From Dissulfurimicrobium hydrothermale (GTDB taxonomy: Bacteria > Desulfobacterota > Dissulfuribacteria > Dissulfuribacterales > Sh68), in the NCBI RefSeq assembly GCF_022026155.1, contig NZ_CP085041.1:156306-220305 (forward strand): a stretch of 64,000 nucleotides of DNA, read 5' to 3'. Below, piece after piece: positions 8,261 through 17,327 of this stretch (positions are counted from its first letter, which is position 1; each line of letters begins with the position of its first letter). A model generated the notes under the pieces. It searched no databases, was not told the DNA's origin, and worked only from the letters and a program-made list of their open reading frames with translations. Position numbers and translations under genes: made by a program.

Positions 8261-11200
8261 ATGCGCATCGTTCTTGACATGCAAGGGGCGCAGACTGAAA
8301 GCCGTTTTCGCGGCATCGGCCGCTATACCATGTCGCTTGCCAAGGCCATTGCGCGCAATCGGGGAGAACATGAAATCATCCTTGCCTTAAGCGGTCTGTT
8401 TCCCGAGACCATTGAGCCCATCCGGGCGGAATTCGACGGGCTTCTTCCGCAAGAGAATATCCGCGTCTGGCAGGCACCCGGCCCGGTACAGGAATGTCAG
8501 CCCGGAAATGAGTGGCGCCGTAAGGTGGCCGAGCACATTCGCGAGGCCTTTCTTGCAAGCCTCAGGCCTGATATCATCCATGTCTTCAGTCTGTTCGAGG
8601 GCTATGTGGACGATGCGGTGACCAGCATCGGCCTATTCGACAGCGACACCCCTGTGAGCGTAACCCTCTATGATTTGATTCCCTTGCTGCATGCCGGCCT
8701 TTATCTGGATCCCAATCCGCTTTATAAGGCATATTACATGCGAAAGCTCGAGCATCTGAAGAAGGCCTCCCTTCTTCTTGCCATATCAGAGTCTTCGCGC
8801 AAAGAGGCTATAGAGCATTTGGGATTCCCTGAAGATGCGGTGGTAGATGTATCTACAGCGGTTGATGAATGTTTCCGGCCTTTGGCTCTAAGCAAAGAAG
8901 AGGAGGAGAGGATTCGACGGAAATTCGGTATCCTGAAGCCCTTTGTGCTCTATACCGGTGGCATTGACCACCGCAAGAACATCGAAGGACTGATCCGCGC
9001 CTATGCCGGGCTTTCTGAGAAATTGAGAGACGGTTATCAGCTTGTCATGGCCGGCAAGATGCCGGAAGGAGAAAGGCGAAGGCTCTTGGCCCTTGCACAA
9101 CAGTATGGGCTTAAGTCGAATGAAATAATCTTTACGGGCTATGTGAGCGACGAAGATCTTGTCCGTCTTTATAATTTGTGCACCGTATTTGTTTTTCCTT
9201 CGCTTCACGAAGGTTTTGGTCTGCCGGCGCTTGAGGCCATGGCCTGCGGCGCGGCAGTGATTGGCTCGAATACCACAAGCATTCCAGAAGTGATTGGCCG
9301 GGAAGATGCCCTGTTTGACCCGCACAAGGACGATGCAATCGCCGAGAAGCTCGAGCTGGTGCTTACTGACGAGGACTTTCGAAGGGAATTGCAGCACCAC
9401 GGCATTGAGCAGGCAAAGAGGTTTTCATGGGATGAGTCGGCAAGGTGGGCAATTGCCGCCTTTGAGGCCTTTTATGCCAAGAAAGCAGATCAACCGGTGC
9501 TTGTCAAACCTGCCCGCCGTCCCAAATTGGCTTATATCTCGCCACTTCCGCCGGAAAGAAGCGGCATCAGTGACTACAGCGCAGAGCTCCTCCCCGAGCT
9601 TGCCAAGTATTATGACATTGAAGTGATTGTAGCGCAGAAGGATGTTTCTGACCCATGGATTAAGGCCAACTGCCCGGTGCGCAGCGTAGAATGGTTCCGG
9701 CAGAACGCATGGAGCTATGACCGCGTGCTCTATCACTTTGGTAATAGCCCTTTTCATACCCACATGTTTGATCTGTTGCAGCCCTATCCAGGCGTGGTTG
9801 TCCTGCACGACTTTTTTCTGAGCAGCGTACTGGCTCATGAAGAAATGACAGGGGCCATACCCGGGATGTGGACACGTGCCCTGTATCAGTCGCACGGTTA
9901 CAATGCTGTTCAGATGCGCTTTTCTAAAAATGGGATTGAACAAGCAAAATTGCGCTACCCTTGCAATCTTCAGGTACTGCAGAACGCTCTTGGGATAATA
10001 GTGCACTCCGATTACTCTAAGCGATTGGCGAAAAAATGGTATGGTGAGAACGCCGCCTGTGACTGGGTTGTTATTCCGCTCCTGCGCGTCCCTGCGCCCG
10101 ATGCGGATCGCCTCAAGGCGCGCGGGCAGTTAGGTCTTGCCCATGACGCATTTCTAGTGTGCAGCTTTGGCATGCTCGATCCGACCAAATTGAACCATCG
10201 TCTCCTTCAGGCATGGCTTGCCTCATCCCTGTCCAAAGATGGGCGCTGCAACCTGGTGTTCGTGGGCCAAAATCACGGCGGTGACTACGGGGCCCAGCTT
10301 TTAAAGACCATAAAAAAAAGCGGCCTTGAAAGGCGTATCCGCATTACGGGTTGGGCAGACGCCGATACCTTCCGCCGGTATCTACAGGCGGCGGATGTGG
10401 CTGTGCAACTGCGCACGCTCTCCCGCGGAGAAACATCAGGGACGGTGTTGGACTGCATGAATCACGGGCTTGCCACCATCGTCAATGCCCACGGCAGCAT
10501 GGCGGAATTGCCGAAGGATGCGGTATGGATGCTACCCGATGAATTTGAAGAAAAAGAACTTGTTCAGGCGCTCGAAACGCTGTGGAAGGATGATGACCTG
10601 CGGCGGTCGCTGGGGCAAAAGGCAAAGGAGATCATTTTAACCCGCCATAGTCCTTCAGGATGCGCCAGACAGTATTTCGAGGCAATAGAAAACTTTTATG
10701 CCAGGTCGCAAACTGAAATCTGTAATTTAGTCAAGGCTATTGCGACCGTTGATGGACATCATCCAACAAGAGATGAATTGGCTGCGATTGCAACATCTAT
10801 CGCTCGATCCATTTGTGCAAAGCCCCAAATCAAGCAGATCCTGCTGGATGTCACGGCTACGGCTCGAAATGATCTCAAAACCGGCATTGAGAGGGTTGCC
10901 AGGGCCATCCTTCGAACACTTATTGAATCGCCGCCTTCGGATCATCGTATTGAGCCTGTGTATTTGACGAATGAAGGCGGTTTCTGGCACTATCGCTATG
11001 CCCGTCGCTATACGTTAGGATCTTTAGGATGTCCTCAAAACGCATTAGACGACGAGATAGTTGACCTGCAAAGTGGTGATGTGGTGCTTGGCTTGGACAT
11101 ATCAGGAGATACGCTTGTTCACGCCGGTCGTTCAGGCCTTTTTGCCCACTGCAGGGCTTCGGGGGTTAAAATATATTTTCTCGTTCATGACATATTGCCC

Positions 11201-12460
11201 ATAACCCTTCCTGGATTTTTCCCTCCTGGCGCGAATGCGCGCTTTGAAGCCTGGCTTCAGACTGTTACGTCTTGTGACGGAGCGGTTTGTGTATCAAAAG
11301 CAACGGCAGAATCACTTGTTGAATGGTTGAAAAACCTTGGCCCTCATCGCCATCGACCCTTTAGAATAGCCTGGAATCACCATGGCGCAGATATAAAGGA
11401 TTCTATCCCTTCGCGGGGGATGCCGGACAGTGCACAGCATGTACTGGAAGAACTTGCCAACCGGCCGAGTTTCCTTATGGTGGGCACCATCGAGCCTCGA
11501 AAGGGTTATCTGCAATCTCTGCAAGCGTTTACTCAATTGTGGAATAGGGGCGTTGATATCAATCTCGTCATTGTGGGTAAAGAGGGGTGGAAGGATGTCC
11601 CAGAGGCTATGCGAAGGACGATTCCTCAGATCATGCAAACCATCCGCTCCCATCCTGAACTTGGCAAGCACCTCTTTTGGCTCGAGGGCATCAGCGACGA
11701 ATATCTGGAGAAGGTCTATGCCGCCTCCACATGTTTGATCATGGCAAGCGAGGGCGAAGGCTTCGGGCTTCCGCTCATAGAATCTGCCCGCCACAAACTT
11801 CCCATCATTGCGCGGGACATTCCGGTCTTTCGAGAGGTGGCGGGTGAGCACGCCTTTTATTTCCCGAACGATAAATCGCCTGAGGTGCTGGCCCAGGCCA
11901 TAATGGAGTGGCTTGAACTTTACAAGGAAGGTAAGCATCCCAAATCCGAAGGAATGCCATACCTTACATGGAAGGAAAGCGCTCAAAACCTTCTGAATAT
12001 CATATTGAACAACAAGTGGGCCTATGAGGTCATGCCATATGGAACGATTAGGCCAGGTGTGATCTGTAATCATAAGAGCCACAGGCTGGAGTGGTCAGGG
12101 GGCTGGAGCAACCCAGAAAAGCACTTTCGCTGGACCGACGGACACGAGGCTAAACTCAGGTTTTATATAGCCCCAGAGGAGGTCACGAAATGCACAAGGT
12201 TTCGCCTGCTTCTCAATACGCTGGGAAAACAACAAATGGAAGTATGCCTAAACGACAGCCTGAGCTTTAGCGGCGTGATTGAAGGGGTCGACAGGGAACT
12301 TATTATCGAAACAGCGTCTTTTTGTTCAGGTCTCAATAGGCTTCTTTTCAGGCTGCCCAATGCCAGGCAACCGAATAATGCCGATTCGAGGATGCTCGCA
12401 ATTGCTTTGAAAGAATTCGTAATACTATCAGCACAACAAGGAGGCCGAAACAGTGAATAG
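8261..12460 (+). CDS. Trimodular GT4 glycosyltransferase
   Basis: This 1399-residue protein contains three GT-B, GT4-type domains in a row. Domain 1 (about residues 1-400) ends with EGFGLPALE near residue 317. Domain 2 (about 420-800) starts at AYISPLPPERSGISDYS and has GETSGTVLD near 722 at the matching place. Domain 3 (about 850-1240) starts at ILLDVTATARNDLKTGIERV and has EGEGFGLPLIE near 1163. The last 150 residues look like a beta-rich domain (LEWSGGWSNPEKHFRW). Multi-domain polymerases such as WbdA build repeating mannans in ABC-exported O-antigens. This one probably assembles the repeat unit exported by Wzm/Wzt. The linkage and sugar are unknown. A GGGAG site precedes the ATG. Confidence 0.9.
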   Translation: MRIVLDMQGAQTESRFRGIGRYTMSLAKAIARNRGEHEIILALSGLFPETIEPIRAEFDGLLPQENIRVWQAPGPVQECQPGNEWRRKVAEHIREAFLASLRPDIIHVFSLFEGYVDDAVTSIGLFDSDTPVSVTLYDLIPLLHAGLYLDPNPLYKAYYMRKLEHLKKASLLLAISESSRKEAIEHLGFPEDAVVDVSTAVDECFRPLALSKEEEERIRRKFGILKPFVLYTGGIDHRKNIEGLIRAYAGLSEKLRDGYQLVMAGKMPEGERRRLLALAQQYGLKSNEIIFTGYVSDEDLVRLYNLCTVFVFPSLHEGFGLPALEAMACGAAVIGSNTTSIPEVIGREDALFDPHKDDAIAEKLELVLTDEDFRRELQHHGIEQAKRFSWDESARWAIAAFEAFYAKKADQPVLVKPARRPKLAYISPLPPERSGISDYSAELLPELAKYYDIEVIVAQKDVSDPWIKANCPVRSVEWFRQNAWSYDRVLYHFGNSPFHTHMFDLLQPYPGVVVLHDFFLSSVLAHEEMTGAIPGMWTRALYQSHGYNAVQMRFSKNGIEQAKLRYPCNLQVLQNALGIIVHSDYSKRLAKKWYGENAACDWVVIPLLRVPAPDADRLKARGQLGLAHDAFLVCSFGMLDPTKLNHRLLQAWLASSLSKDGRCNLVFVGQNHGGDYGAQLLKTIKKSGLERRIRITGWADADTFRRYLQAADVAVQLRTLSRGETSGTVLDCMNHGLATIVNAHGSMAELPKDAVWMLPDEFEEKELVQALETLWKDDDLRRSLGQKAKEIILTRHSPSGCARQYFEAIENFYARSQTEICNLVKAIATVDGHHPTRDELAAIATSIARSICAKPQIKQILLDVTATARNDLKTGIERVARAILRTLIESPPSDHRIEPVYLTNEGGFWHYRYARRYTLGSLGCPQNALDDEIVDLQSGDVVLGLDISGDTLVHAGRSGLFAHCRASGVKIYFLVHDILPITLPGFFPPGANARFEAWLQTVTSCDGAVCVSKATAESLVEWLKNLGPHRHRPFRIAWNHHGADIKDSIPSRGMPDSAQHVLEELANRPSFLMVGTIEPRKGYLQSLQAFTQLWNRGVDINLVIVGKEGWKDVPEAMRRTIPQIMQTIRSHPELGKHLFWLEGISDEYLEKVYAASTCLIMASEGEGFGLPLIESARHKLPIIARDIPVFREVAGEHAFYFPNDKSPEVLAQAIMEWLELYKEGKHPKSEGMPYLTWKESAQNLLNIILNNKWAYEVMPYGTIRPGVICNHKSHRLEWSGGWSNPEKHFRWTDGHEAKLRFYIAPEEVTKCTRFRLLLNTLGKQQMEVCLNDSLSFSGVIEGVDRELIIETASFCSGLNRLLFRLPNARQPNNADSRMLAIALKEFVILSAQQGGRNSE

Positions 12461-14156
12461 AAAGTTGTTTTTTGACCACATTCCAAAGACCGCCGGAACC
12501 AGTCTGCAGCAGTTTTTTGTGGAGGCCTTCGGAAAAGAAAAGGTGACAGAAACCTTAAGGGGATTAAAGTATCAGCACGCCCTATCTGTCTATGCGAATC
12601 GACAGGTCATTACTGGCCATTTCTACTTCACTTGCGAAGAAAGCCTGCCTGAAGGGTATGTATGGGCAACGGTTTTAAGGGATCCAAGAGAGCGAACCCT
12701 TTCAGAATATTTCTATATCGTTAACGATGTGCCGGATACAGGCGGCGGGCCGATAGAACGCCGTATCAAGTCCATGTCCCTGGAGGAGGCACTTCATGAC
12801 TCAGAGTTTTGCGACCGAATTCGAAACTACCAGAGCGTTCACTTCGCATCCTTTTTTCATTCCACACCATGGCAGCTTGACAGAGCAGAGTTTTTACGCC
12901 TGGCAAAGAAAGGGCTTGAGCAATACCATCTTGTAGGCATAACCGAACGGCTGGAAGAGCTTGTGGAGGTGTTGAAGAAGGTATTCAATATTCCTGAAGA
13001 AGTTAGGCTGAAACGCTACAATGTTACATCCAGGCGGGAAAGATTCTCTGACCTGCCGTCTTCACTTCAGGCCCGCATTCTGGAACTTGTGGATGTGGAC
13101 ATGGAGCTCTGGCAGTATGCGGAGGAGCTCTTTGAAAACAAAACCAAACACTTCGATGCGAGCTCACTCCCCAGCGACTCGAAGAGCGAAGCCCAGGCCT
13201 GCAAAATGGCCTCTTCCGTTTCCAGTCCTATTGAGCCGGCTGGCATTCAGGGGGATGGATCTCTGGAGCTTTTGAGCGTGACGGTGAGCGGTCAGCTCAG
13301 GCCGCAGATGCCCACGTTTCTGCCGGGGGAGCGGGCATTCCTTCGCATAGCCTTTCGAGCCGTCAAGGATATAGACGATTTGACAGTAGGCTACAGCATC
13401 CATCATGACTCAGGGCTGCATATTTTCGGCATTAACACGCGGCTTCTGGGGAAAAAGCTTTCGGTAAAGGCAGGTGGAGAATACTACGTGGATTTTCTCT
13501 TCCCTGTAAACCTCGGGCTGGGAAAGTACTTTGTGAACATCAGCGCCCATTCCGGACTGACTCATCTGGAGCGCTGCTATCTCTGGCGGGAGAAGGTTGC
13601 CAGTTTTGACGTGAACGGTTTCGCCGATGTGCTTTTTGAAGGCCTGGTGCGACTGATGCCTTCCATGTCAGCGGGTTTGATGAGTGGAGAAGGTCGGCTT
13701 GAGTGGGAACAGACTTCGGTTCAGGGGGTGCAACGTATCGGCTATGACACGCCTCCCATATCGGACTGCAGAGGATTTATTCGCTGCATGCCGAGGATTG
13801 AGACCCTGGAACTGAGACCTGGTCAGCAGATTGCCATAACTGTGGAGGTCATGAACCAGAGTCAGCAGATCTGGTATCTCGAAGGGAACAAGCCTGTCTA
13901 TCTCAGCTATCATTGGCTGAACAAAGAGGCCGAGCCTGTAATCTTTGACGGCTTTAGAACACCGCTTCCGTGCAATGAAATTCAACCCGGGGAGCTTGTT
14001 CAGGCCACAGCAATGGTAGAAGCCCTTAAGCAGGCTGGAGAATATACCTTGGAATTGACCCTTGTGCAGGAAGGTGTTACCTGGTTTGAAGAAAGAGGGT
14101 TTGTAACGGAAAAATTAAACATTAGTATAGACCACGATAGGAGGATAAGTCAATGA
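12453..14156 (+). CDS. Sulfotransferase fused to a Wzt-like glycan-binding domain
   Basis: This is a 567-residue protein with a GTG start at 12453, chosen because AAGGAGG lies just upstream; it overlaps the glycosyltransferase by 8 bases. The N-terminal sulfotransferase domain (about residues 1-225) has the 5'-phosphosulfate loop DHIPKTAGTSLQQFF and the 3'-phosphate motif VLRDPRERTLSEYF, so the donor should be PAPS. Residues about 265-390 resemble the Wzt C-domain (DIDDLTVGYSIHHDSGLHIF, then GINT, and LGLGKYFVNISAHSGL). Residues about 430-560 form another beta-rich module (ELRPGQQIAITVEVMNQSQQ, then FEERGF). It probably sulfates the glycan at the cytoplasmic face before export. No other protein with this combination is known to me, but no database search was possible. 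Confidence 0.85.
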   Translation: MNRKLFFDHIPKTAGTSLQQFFVEAFGKEKVTETLRGLKYQHALSVYANRQVITGHFYFTCEESLPEGYVWATVLRDPRERTLSEYFYIVNDVPDTGGGPIERRIKSMSLEEALHDSEFCDRIRNYQSVHFASFFHSTPWQLDRAEFLRLAKKGLEQYHLVGITERLEELVEVLKKVFNIPEEVRLKRYNVTSRRERFSDLPSSLQARILELVDVDMELWQYAEELFENKTKHFDASSLPSDSKSEAQACKMASSVSSPIEPAGIQGDGSLELLSVTVSGQLRPQMPTFLPGERAFLRIAFRAVKDIDDLTVGYSIHHDSGLHIFGINTRLLGKKLSVKAGGEYYVDFLFPVNLGLGKYFVNISAHSGLTHLERCYLWREKVASFDVNGFADVLFEGLVRLMPSMSAGLMSGEGRLEWEQTSVQGVQRIGYDTPPISDCRGFIRCMPRIETLELRPGQQIAITVEVMNQSQQIWYLEGNKPVYLSYHWLNKEAEPVIFDGFRTPLPCNEIQPGELVQATAMVEALKQAGEYTLELTLVQEGVTWFEERGFVTEKLNISIDHDRRISQ

Positions 14157-14716
14157 ACATTCAGCATTTGGCAAAGGGCTTGGTGGTTGGAATGGTTGTG
14201 GTGGCAATGTTTGCTCTATCCGGTTGTGGAGACAGTGGCCAAAAAAAGGAAGCACAAGAAAAAGCCAGTAGTAAGGTACAACCTGCTGGTGTGTCTCAAC
14301 CTCAGGATGTGGTGAAGAAGAATCTAACCCAGTTTGAAGATCTTCTGAAAGCTACAAAGTGCTACATCGATAAAGGGCTCGATGTGAAGGAGCTTTATCC
14401 TTTGACTGCCGAAAGTGCTGATTGCCTTGATAAAGGATACGGAGGCTATGAAAGGCCCGCCCCGAACTATAACTGGACCCATCAGGACGGCTGGCTGGGC
14501 ATGTGGGGAAACAAGAATCAGATAGGTGTGGGCCTGAGCGGTTCCTTTGAGGAGATAAAACCGGTTCTTGAGAGATACAAGGCCGATGTAAGGGAGATAT
14601 TTTTTCCTTATCCGACGAAATATGAGCCTAATAAAGCAATTCCCTCTGATACCAAAGGACTGCTGCTGATGGTATTCCCAAAAGAGTTTGTGATGGGGGC
14701 CGAAGGTAAAAAGTAA
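14153..14716 (+). CDS. Lipoprotein of the polysaccharide operon
   Basis: This is a 187-residue protein. The N-terminal signal peptide ends with a lipobox (FALSGC, Cys near residue 25), followed by a Gly/Ser/Lys-rich linker. AGGAGG precedes the ATG, which overlaps the sulfotransferase stop (ATGA). The C-terminal half (about residues 65-180) has NWTHQDGWLGMWG, IGVGLSG, PVLERYK and FFPYPTKY. The same blocks appear in order at the C-terminus of the membrane protein encoded at 18467-20563. The family is not one I can name. A periplasmic or outer-membrane role with the exported glycan is inferred only from position and lipidation. Confidence 0.75.
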   Translation: MNIQHLAKGLVVGMVVVAMFALSGCGDSGQKKEAQEKASSKVQPAGVSQPQDVVKKNLTQFEDLLKATKCYIDKGLDVKELYPLTAESADCLDKGYGGYERPAPNYNWTHQDGWLGMWGNKNQIGVGLSGSFEEIKPVLERYKADVREIFFPYPTKYEPNKAIPSDTKGLLLMVFPKEFVMGAEGKK

Positions 14717-14722
14717 ACTACG

Positions 14723-14740
14723 TACCGGCTAAAGCCGGTA
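14723..14740. terminator. Hairpin after the polysaccharide operon
   Basis: A perfect 8-bp inverted repeat (TACCGGCT, AA, AGCCGGTA) begins seven bases after the lipoprotein stop. It has no long T-run, so it may be a weak terminator or an mRNA 3'-end stabiliser. Position at the operon end supports a transcript-end role. Confidence 0.45.
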
Positions 14741-14882
14741 GCTTTGATACTAGCTGGACGCCGATCAGAAATAGGAGGATGCATATCTTACCAAATTGTT
14801 GTGGAGTATAATACTCCCCAAATTTTAGACAGAGTAACTTAGTGGTAAAGTAGCCTGCCGAGACTTCAGGAGGTTAGGCAGG

Positions 14883-15173
14883 ATGAGCAGGTTGCACAGG
14901 AATCACGATGCGGTTTTTAAGGCCAGGGTAGCGCTTGAAGCGGTCAAACAGGAAAAAACCATCGCCCAGCTTTCAAGTGAATATGGGGTACACGCAAATC
15001 AGATAGGACAATGGAAGAAGCATCTTATCGAGGGACTCCCTACGCTTTTTTCTGATAAGAGGAAAAAATCCGAGGAAGAGGGAGAGGGGCTTAAAGACGA
15101 GCTTTACCGGCAGATAGGGCAGCTCAGTGTGGAATTGGAGTGGCTTAAAAAAAAGTCTCGACTGCTCAGTTAA
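14883..15173 (+). CDS. IS3-family transposase OrfA
   Basis: This 96-residue protein carries the HTH_Tnp_1 pattern (FKARVALEAVKQEKTIAQLS, then YGVHANQIGQWKKHLIE) and a leucine-rich C-terminal helix (LYRQIGQLSVELEWLKKKS). It binds the element ends. Its last codons contain the A8 run; slipping back one base gives a frame that reads KKVSTAQLNEKRGM straight into OrfB, the usual way IS3 elements make the OrfAB transposase. Confidence 0.92.
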   Translation: MSRLHRNHDAVFKARVALEAVKQEKTIAQLSSEYGVHANQIGQWKKHLIEGLPTLFSDKRKKSEEEGEGLKDELYRQIGQLSVELEWLKKKSRLLS

Positions 15174-15187
15174 ACGAGAAGCGGGGC

Positions 15188-16021
15188 ATGATAGAGCCGG
15201 GGCATTCCATGATACCTGTATGTCGCCAATGTGATTTGCTTGATCTATCAAGGGCGTCTTACTATTACGAGGCGAGGGAAGAAGACAGATATAACCTTGA
15301 GCTTATGAGGCTTATAGACGAGCAGTTTACAGAGACGCCGTTTTATGGGATAGCGAGGATGACGGCGTGGTTAAGGAAAGAGGGCCATGGAATAAATGGG
15401 AAGCGGACACGGCGTTTAATGCGGCTCATGGGCCTTGAGGCTATATACCCCAAGCCTCGGTTAAGTGTCAGCGATCAGGAGCATAAGAAATATCCCTATC
15501 TTTTGAGGGGGTTAACGATTATCCGTCCTGATCAGGTATGGAGCGCGGATATAACATACATAAGGCTTAGACATGGTTTTATTTATCTGGTGGCTGTTAT
15601 TGACTGGTACAGCCGGTATGTCCTGAGTTGGGAGATATCGACTGGGCTGGACAAGGAGTTTTGCATGAACGCCCTTGATCTGGCCCTTAAGATAGCCTTG
15701 CCTGAGATATTCAATACGGATCAGGGTGTCCAGTTTACAAGCATGGATTTTACCTCACGCCTTGAATCATTGGGGGTACGGGTCAGCATGGATGGCCGGG
15801 GCAGGGCGTTGGACAATGTATTTGTTGAGCGTCTCTGGAGGAGTGTTAAATATGAGGAGGTTTATCTTAACGACTATCAGGACGTAAGGGCTGCCAGGGA
15901 TGGCTTAAGACGGTATTTCGATTTTTATAATAATGAACGGCTCCATCAATCCCTCGGTTATGCAACACCGGCTGAGGTTTATAAAAAGGGGCTGCCTTTA
16001 AAACAAAGACAGGCTGCCTGA
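15188..16021 (+). CDS. IS3-family transposase OrfB (DDE integrase domain)
   Basis: This 277-residue DDE enzyme has an HTH_21-type N-terminus (RQCDLLDLSRASYYY), then the rve core with the first Asp in VWSADITYI, the second in FNTDQGVQFTS, and the Glu in NVFVERLWRSVKYEEVYL. The final DFYNNERLHQSLGYATPAEV is the family signature. All three catalytic residues are present, so the element may be active. The frame is -1 relative to OrfA. Confidence 0.94.
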   Translation: MIEPGHSMIPVCRQCDLLDLSRASYYYEAREEDRYNLELMRLIDEQFTETPFYGIARMTAWLRKEGHGINGKRTRRLMRLMGLEAIYPKPRLSVSDQEHKKYPYLLRGLTIIRPDQVWSADITYIRLRHGFIYLVAVIDWYSRYVLSWEISTGLDKEFCMNALDLALKIALPEIFNTDQGVQFTSMDFTSRLESLGVRVSMDGRGRALDNVFVERLWRSVKYEEVYLNDYQDVRAARDGLRRYFDFYNNERLHQSLGYATPAEVYKKGLPLKQRQAA

Positions 16022-16130
16022 TCCACTAAATACCCCTCGATTTTTTGTCTTGACAATGGGGAGTAGCTTACTATTAGTAAACCGTGGCAGATGTTTAAGG
16101 ACAGCAATTTTACAAAAACCTCCCTAAGAG

Positions 16131-16304
16131 ATGCTCTGTTGGGGAGATAAAGCTAAATACTCCGAGAAAGCAAGTCCTCAAGCTGCTTGTAAGATGATGT
16201 CTGAGGGACTAAAAGGGTGTGATAGTGCTCCTTTGGAGATCATTAAAACCAATCCTTACTTTAGGGGTTTCCTAAACTCCTGGACTGTGGATAGATGTAT
16301 ATAA
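16131..16304 (+). other. Unrecognised remnant ORF between IS3 and the AT-rich block
   Basis: This 57-residue frame contains DKAKYSEKASPQAACKMMSE, then GCDSAPLEIIKTNPYFRGFL. Just upstream, in another frame, MFKDSNFTKTSLRDALLG (from 16091) looks as if it belongs to the same protein, so one frameshift may have broken it. I do not recognise the family. It may be the 3' part of a gene disrupted when the insertion sequence or the AT-rich block arrived. No clear ribosome site. Confidence 0.3.
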
Positions 16305-16367
16305 ATGAGGGACTATAAATGAGGATAAAAAAGTTAAAAATTTTAGCTTAATAAGCGAAACTAGACT

Positions 16368-17327
16368 ATGGAAAACAAAAATAATCCAAAAATTGCTGTA
16401 GTTATACCCTGTTACAATGAAGAAAAAAATATTGAAGCTTGCTATAATAGCTTAGTAAATATTCTAAATCAGACAAATTGTAAATATGATTTAATCTTTG
16501 TTAACGATGGCTCCAAAGATAATACCTTAGAAAAACTTATAAATCTACACAAATCTGATTCTAATGTAAAAATAATAGACTTTTCTAGAAACTTTGGCAA
16601 AGAGATAGCTTTAAGCGCAGGGCTTGACTATGTAGATGCAGATACAGATGCTGTTATTCCTTTTGATGCCGATCTACAACATCCCCCAGAAGTTATTTTG
16701 CAGATGCTTGAAAAGTATAAAGAAGGTTACGACATAGTAAACGCTGTCAGGAGTAAAAGAGACGGTGAAACGTTTTTAAAGAAGATTACATCAAAATTAT
16801 TTTATAAGATTATAAACAAGCTTACGGATATTGAGATACCAAAAGATGTAGGAGATTTCAGACTAATCTCAAGAGATGCTCTGGAAGCTATTAAGGGTAT
16901 CAGGGAAAGAAAGCGTTTTATGAAGGGTATATTTGCATGGGTAGGATTTAAAACTGCTTCTGTATATTACGAAAGAGCCCCAAGACATTCTGGAAAGACA
17001 AAATGGAATTACATAAAATTAATAGATTTAGCAATTGAAGGTATTACTTCATTTTCAGCAGCACCCTTGAGGCTAGCCTCTTTACTTGGTCTTTTGGTTT
17101 CTTTTGTGGCTTTTTTATATGCAGTTTGGATAATTATAGCTAAATTAGCTTTTGGAAATCCGGTTAAAGGCTATCCTTCAATGATGGTAGCTATTTTGTT
17201 TCTTGGCGGAGTGCAGCTTATAACTATTGGAATAATTGGAGAATACATTGGACGAATATATGAAGAAGTAAAACAAAGGCCGCTTTATATAGTAAAAAAA
17301 GTTTATGATAGGAGTGGTAGTGAATAA
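16368..17327 (+). CDS. GT2 glycosyltransferase, dolichol-phosphate-mannose-synthase type (GtrB-like)
   Basis: This is a 319-residue protein. The GT-A domain shows VVIPCYNEEKNIEACYNSLV, FVNDGSKDNT, FSRNFGKEIALSAGLD and the metal-binding FDADLQHP, then DVGDFRLISR and RKRFMKGIFAW. Two C-terminal membrane helices (about residues 230-255 and 265-290) are typical of GtrB/DPM1-type enzymes, which charge undecaprenyl phosphate with a sugar. It heads a tightly overlapping four-gene set with a GtrA-like flippase and a large membrane protein, which together resemble O-antigen side-chain modification (Gtr) systems. The DNA is clearly AT-rich, unlike the genes on both sides. Confidence 0.9.
   Translation: MENKNNPKIAVVIPCYNEEKNIEACYNSLVNILNQTNCKYDLIFVNDGSKDNTLEKLINLHKSDSNVKIIDFSRNFGKEIALSAGLDYVDADTDAVIPFDADLQHPPEVILQMLEKYKEGYDIVNAVRSKRDGETFLKKITSKLFYKIINKLTDIEIPKDVGDFRLISRDALEAIKGIRERKRFMKGIFAWVGFKTASVYYERAPRHSGKTKWNYIKLIDLAIEGITSFSAAPLRLASLLGLLVSFVAFLYAVWIIIAKLAFGNPVKGYPSMMVAILFLGGVQLITIGIIGEYIGRIYEEVKQRPLYIVKKVYDRSGSE

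Larger units (their letters stand above)
14813..16064 (+). mobile_element. IS3-family insertion sequence
   Basis: The element is about 1.25 kb and is defined by imperfect terminal inverted repeats: ACTCCCCAAATTTTAGACA at 14813-14831, matched by the complement of TGTCTTGACAATGGGGAGT at 16046-16064 (14 of 19 positions). Two overlapping-phase frames, orfA and orfB, lie within it. A run of eight A at 15147-15154 near the end of orfA is a plausible -1 slip site that would join orfA to orfB. No clear target duplication can be read at the flanks. The element lies between the polysaccharide operon and the AT-rich block and seems intact. Confidence 0.85.

Noticed and set aside
15147-15174. Sequencing error splitting one transposase gene
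   Set aside because: IS3 elements normally have orfA and orfB in -1 phase with an A-rich slip site, as here, so no error needs to be assumed.
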